Shown: in pieces, positions 41,090 to 48,765 of the stretch
Layout: each line of letters opens with the position of its first letter
Numbering within the stretch: the first letter of the stretch is position 1
From: JADJPO01 sp963828555
GTDB lineage: Bacteria > Actinomycetota > Actinomycetes > Actinomycetales > Kineosporiaceae
Assembly (NCBI GenBank): GCA_963828555.1
Contig: CAWHEL010000004.1
Coordinates: forward strand, 1,736,001 to 1,800,000
DNA: 64,000 nucleotides
Direction of reading: 5' to 3'
The notes under the pieces: generated by a model
What the model was told of the DNA's origin: nothing
Database searches by the model: none
Seen by the model: only the letters and a program-made list of their open reading frames with translations
Made by a program: the position numbers and the translations under genes

Positions 41090-41913
41090 CTAGCGGCGCT
41101 CCTGCTGCTGCTTGCAGGACACGCACAGCGTGGCCCGCGGGAACGCCTGCAGCCGCAGTTTGCCCACCGGGTGACCGCAGGACTCGCAGACGCCGTAACT
41201 GCCGTCGTCGATCCGGTCCAGGGCATGGCGGGTCTGGAACAGGGCCTGGCGAGTGTTCGCCAACAGGGTCATGCCCTGTTCGCGCTCGAACGCCTTGGAG
41301 CCGGAGTCGGCCTGGTCGTCCCCGGCACCGTCACCGCTGTCCCGCAGCACGTCCGCGATGTTGCTCTCGATGGTGGCCAGATCGCTCTCCAGCCGGCTCA
41401 TCTCGGTCTCGAGCTCGGTGCGCACCTCGGCGAGTTCGCTGGTCGTCCACGGTGATTCGTCCTCGCGGACAGCCAGGTGCGAGGCCGGCGCTGCAGCGGT
41501 GACAGCCTTCTTGGCGGGGGCCTTCTTGGCGGGGGCCTTCCTGGCGGGGGCCTTCCTGGCGGGGGCCTTCCTGGCGGGGGCCTTCCTGGCGGGGCCCTGA
41601 CCGCCGGAGCCTTCTTCGCCGCAGCCGTGACCACTGGAGCCTTCTTCGCCGGGGTGGCCTTCTTCGCCGGGGTGGCCTTCTTCGCCAGGGTGGCCTTCTT
41701 CGCCAGGGTGGCCTTCTTCGCCGGGGTGGCCTTCTTCGCCGGGGCGGCCTTCTTCGCCGCAGTAGCCTTCGTCACCGGAACCGCCTTCGTCACCGGTACG
41801 GACTGTGCGGCCGAGGGGCTCGCCGCCGTCTTCCTGCCCGTCGAGGCGACCGTGGAACGCACCGCCGATACGGCTCGCCGGGCAGCACCGGCCAGCGTCC
41901 TGCGCTCTGCCAT
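41090..41913 (-). pseudogene. TraR/DksA zinc-finger protein with Ala/Lys-rich tail, frameshifted
   Basis: The 5' part (ATG at 41913, AGGAGG-type site upstream) encodes MAERRTLAG and a long AAKKAT/PAKKAT tract. The 3' part, in another frame, continues PARKAPARKAP and encodes a TraR/DksA domain: coiled coil, then a zinc finger (CESCGHPVGKL ... LCVSC), stop at 41090. The frames meet in the last copy of a 15-base repeat, where four G (41591-41594) replace five in the other copies. One missing base explains the break; adding it back gives about 274 residues, normal for actinomycete DksA-like proteins. Either a real disruption, a slippage hot spot, or a homopolymer sequencing error. Confidence 0.8.
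41506..41594 (-). repeat. six 15-base repeats encoding the Ala/Lys/Arg tract
   Basis: Units of CCTTC(T/C)TGGCGGGGG on the plus strand from 41506; five are complete and the sixth (41581-41594) is one G short, which causes the frame change in the DksA-like gene. Confidence 0.85.
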
Positions 41914-42049
41914 CGGATCCTCCTCGACCCGCGCCGCGGGTATCGACGGTCACGGAAGAATAGGCGCGAACAGCTCGGTCCTCAATGCACCACGCCACGT
42001 GAGAAGAGACCCGATCATCCTGGCCCTGACGCCTCGCGCAACTCGGGGA

Positions 42050-42322
42050 TCATCGTCCTTGTCCGCACAGGACAGCCAGCCGAGTCCTCAGCGCCGCCTC
42101 GTCCCCCTCGATCGCCACGATCTTCGTCCGGCTGCGCGGCCCTGAGACCAGGCTCACTGCCCTCCTGCGGACGGCGAACGCCTCGGCCAACGCCTCGAGC
42201 GCAGCCTCCGTGGCCACGCCGTCCACCGCCCGGGCCGTCACTGCGACCCGGAGTGCGCCGTCCAGGTCTCCGCCCACCTGGACCCGGGGGGCACCCGGCC
42301 TGACCCGGATCGTCACCCTCAC
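42050..42322 (-). CDS. DUF167/YggU family protein
   Basis: 90 residues of the DUF167 fold: VRVTIRVRPGAPRVQVGG, AVTARAVDGVATEAALEALAEAF and VSLVSGPRSRTKIV. Function unknown; genes of this family often follow yggT or divIVA. GTG at 42322 is chosen because GGGAG lies eight bases upstream and the family begins here; an in-frame ATG at 42421 would add 33 non-conserved residues. Confidence 0.78.
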   Translation of the reverse strand: MRVTIRVRPGAPRVQVGGDLDGALRVAVTARAVDGVATEAALEALAEAFAVRRRAVSLVSGPRSRTKIVAIEGDEAALRTRLAVLCGQGR

Positions 42323-42438
42323 CGGCCCGTCTCCCAGGCGGGGCTGCTGCCGGGCACACGCAGGGAAGGCGACGAGTCGACCTCGCTCTCCCGCTCGAGG
42401 TCGCTCATCGCCGTCCTGCATCGCCTGGTGTTCTTGGA

Positions 42439-43251
42439 CTAGCTCCGGTCACCGAACGGGAAGCTCTGCGCCGGCTCGGGCGTCTGCTCGCTCGTGTAGG
42501 TGCCCCGGCTCGGCAGCGGCCCGTTGTACGCAGGCGCCCCACCGTTTCCGGCAGCCGGCGGGAGGGTGGCCTGCGGGCCGCGGTTCGGCACCACAGCCGC
42601 CTTCTGCTCCAGCTCGCGCAGCTGCCCCTCCAGGTAGGACTTGAGACGGCTGCGGTACTCACGCTCGAAGGCGCGCAGCTCGTCGATCTTGCGCTCCAGC
42701 AGTGACCGCTCCTGCTCCAGCGAGCCGAGGGTCTGACGCTGCTTCTCCTCGGCCTCGCGGACGAGACGCTGCGCGTGTTCACGCGCCTCGTTCACGATCC
42801 GGTCACGCTGCTGCTCGCCGTTGCGCACGTATTCGTCGTGCAGCTTCTGCGCCAGCGCGAGCATGCCTGCGGCCGCCTCTGGGCCCTGGCCCTGAGCAGC
42901 TGCCTCGAGCTGGGCCGCCGGGCGCATCGGCTCGGAGACCAGCGCCGGCTGAGGCACCGGGACAGGCATCGGTGCGGGGGCAGGTGGCGGAGGCATGACG
43001 GCGGCGGCAATGGTGGCCGGCGCCTCGGGCTCGGGCATGCTCTCGCGGGCCACGGAGGCCCGGGACAGCTCGCCTACGCGGCGCTCGCAGGAGCCGAGCT
43101 TGTTGCGGAGGTCTTCGTTCTCCTCGTTGAGGCGGCGAAGCTCGTTCACCACTTCATCGAGAAAGTCGTCGACCTCGTCTTGGTCGTATCCTTCTCGAAA
43201 CTTGGTCGCCTGAAAGCGCTTGTTGACAACATCTTCGGGGGTCAGAGCCAT
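42439..43251 (-). CDS. divIVA: DivIVA / Wag31 polar growth protein
   Basis: 270 residues. The N-terminal lipid-binding domain reads MALTPEDVVNKRFQATKFREGYDQDEVDDFLDEV (in part: TPEDVVNKRFQATKFREGY), followed by a coiled coil, a Pro-rich linker (about 75-115) and a second long coiled coil (about 130-220), ending in a disordered tail. In actinomycetes this protein marks cell poles and directs wall synthesis. GAGGT precedes the ATG by six bases. It lies at the end of the ftsZ-sepF-yggT block as usual. Confidence 0.95.
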   Translation of the reverse strand: MALTPEDVVNKRFQATKFREGYDQDEVDDFLDEVVNELRRLNEENEDLRNKLGSCERRVGELSRASVARESMPEPEAPATIAAAVMPPPPAPAPMPVPVPQPALVSEPMRPAAQLEAAAQGQGPEAAAGMLALAQKLHDEYVRNGEQQRDRIVNEAREHAQRLVREAEEKQRQTLGSLEQERSLLERKIDELRAFEREYRSRLKSYLEGQLRELEQKAAVVPNRGPQATLPPAAGNGGAPAYNGPLPSRGTYTSEQTPEPAQSFPFGDRS

Positions 43252-43394
43252 GTGGTCACCTCGCGGGAGAGACTCGGGCGGTGCGGCATCGCCGTGTCAC
43301 CGTATCGGATGGCACCGGCAGAGAACGAACTCCGTGGCCAGCCGCTCGTAGATGACGCACGGTGAGTGGACGAACGCAGATCGTACATCTCCTG

Positions 43395-43676
43395 TCACCC
43401 AGGCAACACGTTCATCAGAACGAGCACCAGTACGAACAGCACGGTGAACGCCAGATCCACCTGCACCGAGCCTAGCCGCAGCGGCGGGATGACGCGGCGG
43501 AGGGCCTTCAGCGGCGGGTCGGTGACCGTGTAGATGCCCTCGGCCACCACCAGGACCGGCCCTGCCGGGCGCCAGTCGCGGGCGAAGACCTGGATCCAGT
43601 CCAGAACCATGCGGCCGATCAGCGTCAGCAGGAACAGGAAGACGACCAGCCGGGGCAGGCCGATGACCAAGTCCAC
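43395..43676 (-). CDS. YggT family membrane protein
   Basis: 93 residues with two membrane helices (about 6-24 and 72-91) and the family's DWIQVFARDWRPAGP and TDPPLKALRRVIPP motifs in between. YggT proteins accompany SepF and DivIVA and are thought to help division or osmotic tolerance; the mechanism is unknown. GTG start at 43676. Confidence 0.9.
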   Translation of the reverse strand: MDLVIGLPRLVVFLFLLTLIGRMVLDWIQVFARDWRPAGPVLVVAEGIYTVTDPPLKALRRVIPPLRLGSVQVDLAFTVLFVLVLVLMNVLPG

Positions 43677-43789
43677 AGGGAGATCCGTTCGGAGGGGGTG
43701 AGGTGACTCTCACATCTTGCGTGATCGCCAGCCGGAGCGCGAATCAGTGCCGGCCGGACCGGAAAAACGGGCCGCGCCTCCGGGACGGG

Positions 43790-44323
43790 TCAGCTCTGGT
43801 TGAAGAAGGTGCGCTCAGGCACCTTGACCTTCTCTGCCGGAGCGACTTCGACGTTCGCCGGGGACAGCAGGAAGACCTTGCTGGTCACCCGCTCGATGGC
43901 GCCGTGCAGGCCGAACACGAGGCCGGCGGCGAAGTCGACCAGGCGCTTGGCGTCGGCGTCGTCCATGTCGCCCAGATTCATGATCACGGGCGTTCCCGAC
44001 CGGAAGGCCTCGCCGATGGTCTTGGCCTCGTTGTAGGTGCGCGGGTGGATGGTAGAGATGCGGTGCAGGTCCTGCTTGGCCGGCATCGATGAGACCACCC
44101 GGCCTCGCGTGATCGGAGTCACGGGCGCGCGGGGGGCGTTGTCGACGTGATCGAGCTCACGTCGTGGCTCCCGCTTCTCGGAGCTGCCCTGGCGAGCCGA
44201 CTCGGGCTCGAACTCGTCCTCGTGGTCGCCTGGGAAGTCGTCGTCGACGTCGTAGGCGTCGTAGCGCTCCTCGTCCTCGGCCAATCCGAGGTAGACCATG
44301 GTCTTGCGCAATGCGCCGCCCAT
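43790..44323 (-). CDS. sepF: cell division protein SepF
   Basis: 177 residues. SepF ties FtsZ filaments to the membrane in Gram-positive bacteria that lack FtsA. N-terminal amphipathic segment (MGGALRKTMVYLGLAEDEE), acidic linker, and the polymerising core (about 85-165; RTYNEAKTIGEAFRSGTPVI, DDADAKRLVDFAAGL). ATG at 44323 is chosen from AGGGAG five bases upstream; earlier in-frame ATG codons lack a site. Confidence 0.94.
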   Translation of the reverse strand: MGGALRKTMVYLGLAEDEERYDAYDVDDDFPGDHEDEFEPESARQGSSEKREPRRELDHVDNAPRAPVTPITRGRVVSSMPAKQDLHRISTIHPRTYNEAKTIGEAFRSGTPVIMNLGDMDDADAKRLVDFAAGLVFGLHGAIERVTSKVFLLSPANVEVAPAEKVKVPERTFFNQS

Positions 44324-44395
44324 CGCTACTCCCTGCATCTGACTTGACGTCCCCGTCACCGCGGTGCACCGCTGCGGCCACCCTGAGTTGCGACG

Positions 44396-45127
44396 TTACC
44401 CGAGGGGTGGGCGCACACCGAGGACCGCCGTACCGACACGCAGGTGTGTCGCGCCCGCGCCGACGGCCGCCTCGAGGTCCCCGCTCATGCCCGCGGACAC
44501 GATCACCGCGCCCGGGTGGGCACCCTGCAGGGCGGCGCTCAGAGCCGGCAGCAGAGCGAAGGCAGCCACCGGGTCGATGTCGAGCGGCGCGACGGCCATC
44601 AGGCCACGCAGGTCGAGGCTGTCGGTGGCGGCGATCGCATCCGCCAGCCAGGCGATGTCGCCGATACCGACCCCGCCACGCCCGGGATCGCCGTCCAGGC
44701 TGACCTGGATCAGACAGCCGAGGCGGCGACCGGCCGCCTCCGCCCCCCGGTTCAGCGGTGCGACCAGCCCGACCCGGTCGACCGAGTGCACGAGGTCGGC
44801 GTAGGCGGCCACGTGGCGTGCCTTGTTGGACTGCAGCCGCCCGATGAAGTGCCAGGTGAGCTGTCCGCCGATGGTGGCGGCCAGGTCCGCGTGCTTGGCC
44901 GCGGCCTCCTGGTCGCGGCTCTCCCCCACGTCGCGCACGCCGAGCTTGGCCAGCAGGGCGATGTCGGAGGCCGGATGGGTCTTCGTCACCACGACCAGCC
45001 GGACCTCGCCCCGCTCACGCCCGCAGGCCTGGCAGGCCGCCATGATGCGGTGCTCGACGCGAGCCAGCGAGGTGGCCAACTGCTCGAGCCGAGCCGGCCC
45101 GGCAGCGGGAAGAACCTGCTCGGTCAT
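44396..45127 (-). CDS. YggS-type PLP homeostasis protein
   Basis: 243 residues, a PLP-binding TIM-barrel related to alanine racemase N-terminal domain. Lys49 in LVVVTKTHPA binds PLP; LTWHFIGRLQSNKAR and SAGMSGDLEAAV are family motifs. It balances vitamin B6 and amino-acid pools and shows no racemase activity in studied members. ATG at 45127 overlaps the pgeF stop by four bases (ATGA). Confidence 0.93.
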   Translation of the reverse strand: MTEQVLPAAGPARLEQLATSLARVEHRIMAACQACGRERGEVRLVVVTKTHPASDIALLAKLGVRDVGESRDQEAAAKHADLAATIGGQLTWHFIGRLQSNKARHVAAYADLVHSVDRVGLVAPLNRGAEAAGRRLGCLIQVSLDGDPGRGGVGIGDIAWLADAIAATDSLDLRGLMAVAPLDIDPVAAFALLPALSAALQGAHPGAVIVSAGMSGDLEAAVGAGATHLRVGTAVLGVRPPLG

Positions 45128-45876
45128 GGCAGGAGTCGTACCACGCCGGCGAATCGCCCGGTGGGCGAGCCGCGCCGGTAGGAGAAGGACTGCGGATCCT
45201 CGATGGTGCAGCCACCGATGCTCTGCACCTGGGCGACGCCGGACGCCCGCAACACATCCTGACAGCCGGCACGCAGATCGAGCGCGGGCGTGCCCCGGGA
45301 CGTGGTCGCGAACACGGCCTCGATCTGCGCTGCCGCGTCGGCGCGCATCGCCTCGGGGACCTCGTAGCAGCACGGCCCGGCGGCCGGGCCGAGCGCGACC
45401 CGGACCTGCTCGATGCGTGCCCCTTGGCAGACCATCTGGCCCAGGATCTGCTGGAGCACCCCGGCGAGCAGCCCGACCCGCCCGGCGTGGGCCACCCCGA
45501 CCACTCGCGCCTGCGGATCGGCGAGCAGGACCGGGACGCAGTCGGCCACCAGGACGCCGAGCGCCAGACCCGCGTCGATAGTCGCCAGGGCGTCGCAGCC
45601 GTCGGCCTCGGCGACGTCCTGGCGCAACGGGTCGGCGGGCATGCGGTCGGTGGCCGTGATCGCCAGCGCGCGCACGCCGTGTACCTGACGCCCGAAGATC
45701 ACCGGAGCACCGAGCTCGGCCGCCAACGCAGTGCGGTTGGCGGCCACCGCTTCGGCGGTATCACCCACGTGCAGGGCCAGGTCGAGCCCGTCGTAGGGCG
45801 GGCGGGACATCCCGCCGTCGCGACGGGTGAAACCTGCCCGGATTCCCGGGCCCAGGTCGACCTCGAGCAGACGCAC
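45124..45876 (-). CDS. pgeF: peptidoglycan editing factor / multicopper polyphenol oxidase (YfiH)
   Basis: 250 residues of the YfiH family. Metal-site residues appear as FGRQVHG (His), LVADCVPVLLAD (Cys) and VAHAGRVGLLAG (His). Members hydrolyse UDP-MurNAc-L-Ser or act on purine nucleosides, keeping wall precursors correct. It lies between ftsZ (two bases away) and yggS, the standard actinomycete order. GTG start at 45876. Confidence 0.92.
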   Translation of the reverse strand: MRLLEVDLGPGIRAGFTRRDGGMSRPPYDGLDLALHVGDTAEAVAANRTALAAELGAPVIFGRQVHGVRALAITATDRMPADPLRQDVAEADGCDALATIDAGLALGVLVADCVPVLLADPQARVVGVAHAGRVGLLAGVLQQILGQMVCQGARIEQVRVALGPAAGPCCYEVPEAMRADAAAQIEAVFATTSRGTPALDLRAGCQDVLRASGVAQVQSIGGCTIEDPQSFSYRRGSPTGRFAGVVRLLP

Positions 45877-45878
45877 GC

Positions 45879-47354
45879 CTACTTGAGGAAGTCGGGCACG
45901 TCGAGGTCGTCGTCCAGCACCACGGGGCGGGCCGGGGTGCGGACGGGTCGCTCGACCCGTTCGGCGGAGACATCGACCGACCGCGGGGCCTCGGTGGCAG
46001 AACCGTTGGAATAGCCGGTTGCGCCGCCAGGGGCGGACGCCGGTGCCGCGGCCACAGGGGCGGGCTCCGGAGCAGGGGCTGGGGCTTGAGGCGCGGGGGC
46101 CGGAGTCGCCGGGGCAGCGGTGGGCAGGATCGGCGAGGAGTGCACCGGCTCGGCCACCGTCGGTGCGCCCACCGGGCGCTCGGTGTAGTACTGACCGCCG
46201 TAGGAACGCTCCAGCGGCTCGGCGTCCAGCGGCTGAGGCCGGGCGGAGGCGCCGGACGACTGCGAAACCGGTTGCGGCGTCTGGCGATCCGGCTGGGACG
46301 GCGCCGAGCCCGAGGTCGACGAGGAGGCGTAGCCGTTGCCGGCCGGGGCGCCCACCGACCGGCCGGAGACCTGCCCCAGCGCACGGTCGTCGCGGCGGCG
46401 AACAGGTGCACCGCCGTCGAACCCGGCGGCGATGACGGTCACCCGCACCTCGTCACCGAGGGCGTCGTCGATCACCGCACCGAAGATGATGTTGGCCTCG
46501 GGGTGGGCCGCCTCCTGCACCAGGCGGGCCGCTTCGTTGATCTCGAACAGCCCGAGGTCGGAGCCACCCTGGATCGAGAGCAGGACGCCGTGGGCGCCGT
46601 CCACGCTGGCCTCGAGCAGCGGCGAGGAGATCGCGGTCTCGGCGGCCTGGATGGCCCTGTCCTCGCCGCGGGCCGAGCCGATGCCCATCAGGGCGCTGCC
46701 GGCGCCCTGCATGACCGACTTGACGTCGGCGAAGTCGAGGTTGATCAGACCTGGGGTGGTGATCAGGTCGGTGATGCCCTGGACGCCGGAGAGCAGGACC
46801 TGGTCGGCCGAGCGGAACGCGTCGAGCACGCTCACGCTGCGGTCGCTGATCGACAGCAGCCGGTCGTTGGGGATGGTGATCAGGGTGTCGACCTCTTCGC
46901 GCAGCGAGGTGATGCCCGAATCGGCCTGGGTCGCGCGGCGGCGGCCCTCGAAGGTGAACGGACGGGTGACAACACCGATGGTCAGCGCGCCGAGAGAGCG
47001 CGCGATCCTGGCCACGACGGGGGCTCCGCCGGTGCCGGTGCCGCCGCCCTCGCCCGCGGTGACGAAGACCATGTCGGCCCCCTTGAGGACCTCCTCGATC
47101 TCCTCGCCGTGGTCCTCGGCGGCCTTGCGGCCCACCTCGGGGTCGGCGCCGGCGCCGAGCCCACGAGTGAGCTCACGACCGACGTCGAGCTTGACGTCGG
47201 CGTCGCTCATCAGCAGGGCCTGGGCATCAGTGTTGATCGCGATGAACTCGACGCCCTTGAGCCCGACCTCGATCATGCGATTGACGGCGTTCACGCCGCC
47301 CCCGCCGATGCCGACGACCTTGATCACGGCAAGGTAGTTCTGAGGTGCTGCCAC
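45879..47354 (-). CDS. ftsZ: cell division protein FtsZ
   Basis: Tubulin-like GTPase that forms the division ring. 491 residues: GTPase core about 1-315 with GGGTGTG (103-109) and the T7 loop around NLDFADVKSVM; then a long Pro/Ala/Ser-rich linker (about 330-475) and the conserved C-terminal peptide DLDVPDFLK, which binds SepF and FtsW. GTG at 47354 has GAGAGG eight bases upstream. The linker is longer than in many relatives. Its promoter lies in the repeat-rich gap behind ftsQ. Confidence 0.97.
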   Translation of the reverse strand: MAAPQNYLAVIKVVGIGGGGVNAVNRMIEVGLKGVEFIAINTDAQALLMSDADVKLDVGRELTRGLGAGADPEVGRKAAEDHGEEIEEVLKGADMVFVTAGEGGGTGTGGAPVVARIARSLGALTIGVVTRPFTFEGRRRATQADSGITSLREEVDTLITIPNDRLLSISDRSVSVLDAFRSADQVLLSGVQGITDLITTPGLINLDFADVKSVMQGAGSALMGIGSARGEDRAIQAAETAISSPLLEASVDGAHGVLLSIQGGSDLGLFEINEAARLVQEAAHPEANIIFGAVIDDALGDEVRVTVIAAGFDGGAPVRRRDDRALGQVSGRSVGAPAGNGYASSSTSGSAPSQPDRQTPQPVSQSSGASARPQPLDAEPLERSYGGQYYTERPVGAPTVAEPVHSSPILPTAAPATPAPAPQAPAPAPEPAPVAAAPASAPGGATGYSNGSATEAPRSVDVSAERVERPVRTPARPVVLDDDLDVPDFLK

Positions 47355-47424
47355 GTCGGGTGCCTCTCGCTCGCAGATCGTGGAACCCGTGGTCCCCCGT
47401 CAAACCCTCACCCTCAGGTAGAGG

Positions 47425-47440
47425 GTTATAGTTATGTCAA
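47425..47440 (-). promoter_or_regulatory. candidate ftsZ promoter
   Basis: Minus-strand GTTGACATAACTATAACC: a perfect -35 TTGACA (47440-47435), with AT-rich TATAAC (47430-47425) close behind. No well-placed -10 exists 17 bases after TTGACA, so the two boxes may belong to different promoters. A TTGACATAAC block in front of ftsZ is something I recall from other actinomycetes. Confidence 0.45.
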
Positions 47441-47630
47441 CCTCGTCCTGGTCAGTGACCGTACGGGGGGCCCTAGGCCGATTCAACGACCGCGCCTGGC
47501 GTGTTGCTTTCGGTCTGCCGGCGCACGCATTCCGCCGTCACGCCATGAGTTGGCGCGCAGGCATCGGCTACGGGGAATGACCTCCCCCGCTTCCCACGGC
47601 CGCGCTTCCCGCTCCCCTCTGCCCCTTCCG

Positions 47631-47693
47631 CTTCCCGCTTCCCGCTTCCCGCTTCCCGCTTCCCGCTTCCCGCTTCCCGCTTCCCGCTTCCCG
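47631..47693. repeat. nine perfect CTTCCCG heptamers
   Basis: CTTCCCG repeated nine times without error, flanked by degraded copies (for example CCCCTTCCG before and CTTCGAC after). On the other strand it is GAAGCGG-like purine-rich (CGGGAAG). Confidence 0.95.
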
Positions 47694-47695
47694 CT

Positions 47696-47771
47696 TCGAC
47701 GATGGAGATCACGTTGAAGCAGAACGGCTGCCATCACAGCCACCTCCTCGCATCGTGATCTCCATCGTCGA
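47696..47771. repeat. 18-base inverted repeat with nested hairpin
   Basis: Perfect arms at 47696-47713 and 47754-47771, containing GATGGAGATCACG and its complement, separated by 40 bases that hold GGCTG (47726-47730) / CAGCC (47737-47741). It abuts the heptamer array. Confidence 0.85.
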
Positions 47772-47888
47772 TCGGTGGCCGACGCCGGGGCCCTTCGACC
47801 GCGGGCCGTTCCAGACCGCATGGTCGTGCGCCGTGAGCTCCTCGAACAGGTGACTCGTCCGCACCGAGTGGCCTCACGCCCATCCCGC

Positions 47889-47946
47889 GCGGGCACGGCG
47901 TGACGTTGCGTCCGCACGACGGGCACGGCGTGACGTTGCGCCCGTC
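47889..47946 (+). repeat. pair of conserved-loop hairpins, locus 1
   Basis: Two copies 30 bases apart. Copy A: GCGGGC (47889-47894), loop ACGGCGTGACGTTGC, GTCCGC (47910-47915). Copy B: GACGGGC (47918-47924), the same 15-base loop, GCCCGTC (47940-47946). Stems differ yet pair. It lies 12 bases from the ftsQ stop codon. Confidence 0.8.
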
Positions 47947-47958
47947 TTTGGGGGCGGG

Positions 47959-48765
47959 TCAGGTGAGGGTGAGGGGGTCGCGGAGGGTGCGGGTGGCGAC
48001 GGCGGGAGCGCTGGGGGCGCTGACGTCGTACGTGGCGGCCATGGGGCTGGCGGCCACAGCGGCGGTCAGCGCTGCCAGCTTCACCTCGGCGCGGGTCGCG
48101 TCGCCCCAGGTCACCTTGGCGCCGTTGCCCACGGAGAACCAGACCCCGTCCGGGGAGGTGGCGCCGATCTCCCGCAGTTGCGCCTGCAGTGCCCGGGGCA
48201 GGTGAGCCTGGACCTCGAGCGCGGCGACCAGCGCGGCGGGCCCTGCCCGACCGACGTTCACATCCAAGTAGGGCAGGTCGCCCGGGCGTTTGGACACCGA
48301 CTCGACCTCGACCCCGTCCCGGTCCACCAACCGGAAGCCGCTGCCCCCCGACGGCGCCGGTACCACCGCCACCGCCACCCGCTCGTGCACCGCGACCACC
48401 ACGGTGGCCGGCCAGCGCCGGCTCACCTCGACCTCGCGCACCAGCGGCAGGGCGGCCACCCGGCGGCCCACGGCCTGTGGATCGAGCAGCACCATCGGCC
48501 GGCCCACCTCGGCGTCCACCACCTGGTGCACGGAGGCGTCAGGAACCCGGTCGAGACCTTCGATGCGCACCTGCTCCACCACCAGCCAGGGCGAGAACAG
48601 CGCCAACCAGCCCAACCCGACCGCCAGCAGCACCGCAGCCACCGCAGAGGCCGCGCGGCGCCGGCGACGCGACCGCACCTTGGCCGCGAACCGCTCGGCC
48701 GTGCCGGAGGAGGCGGCCCGCCGCGGCGGGGCGGTCGCCGTCGCGCCGCGGCCGGCCCAGATCAT
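47959..48765 (-). CDS. ftsQ: cell division protein FtsQ/DivIB
   Basis: 268 residues: basic cytoplasmic tail (1-40), one membrane helix (about 41-60), POTRA domain (VVEQVRIEGLDRVPDASV) and beta domain (VEVSRRWPATVVVAVHERVAVAV). Part of the FtsQ-FtsL-FtsB divisome scaffold. ATG at 48765 overlaps the murC stop as ATGA. Last gene before the long gap preceding ftsZ. Confidence 0.94.
   Translation of the reverse strand: MIWAGRGATATAPPRRAASSGTAERFAAKVRSRRRRRAASAVAAVLLAVGLGWLALFSPWLVVEQVRIEGLDRVPDASVHQVVDAEVGRPMVLLDPQAVGRRVAALPLVREVEVSRRWPATVVVAVHERVAVAVVPAPSGGSGFRLVDRDGVEVESVSKRPGDLPYLDVNVGRAGPAALVAALEVQAHLPRALQAQLREIGATSPDGVWFSVGNGAKVTWGDATRAEVKLAALTAAVAASPMAATYDVSAPSAPAVATRTLRDPLTLT

Larger units (their letters stand above)
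47355..47958. other. repeat-rich gap between ftsQ and ftsZ
   Basis: 604 bases without a credible gene. From left: ftsZ promoter area, a 9-fold heptamer repeat (47631-47693), an 18-base inverted repeat with an inner hairpin (47696-47771), and a pair of conserved-loop hairpins (47889-47946) close to the ftsQ stop. Possible frames across it are made of the repeats only. Confidence 0.7.

Noticed and set aside
41398..41600. 171-residue version of the DksA-like protein ending at 41398
   Set aside because: After the frame break its sequence is GRPPPGRPPP-like out-of-frame repeat; the zinc finger continues in the other frame.
41411..41998. GEEGHPGEEG repeat protein frame
   Set aside because: Out-of-frame reading of the PAKKAT repeats of the DksA-like gene.
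45124..45876. HAGRVG instead of HAGWRG in PgeF as a defect
   Set aside because: Metal ligands His and Cys are kept, and I recall HAGRxG forms in other actinomycetes, so it is probably normal.
47631..47693. Possible CRISPR array
   Set aside because: Unit is seven bases with no spacers and no cas genes are present.
47473..47926. Frames over the heptamer repeats (GSGKREA-like peptides)
   Set aside because: The peptide is only the translated repeat; no start signal or conserved part.
47355..47958. tRNA or small structured RNA gene in the ftsQ-ftsZ gap
   Set aside because: No cloverleaf or CCA-end pattern; structure is explained by simple inverted repeats.
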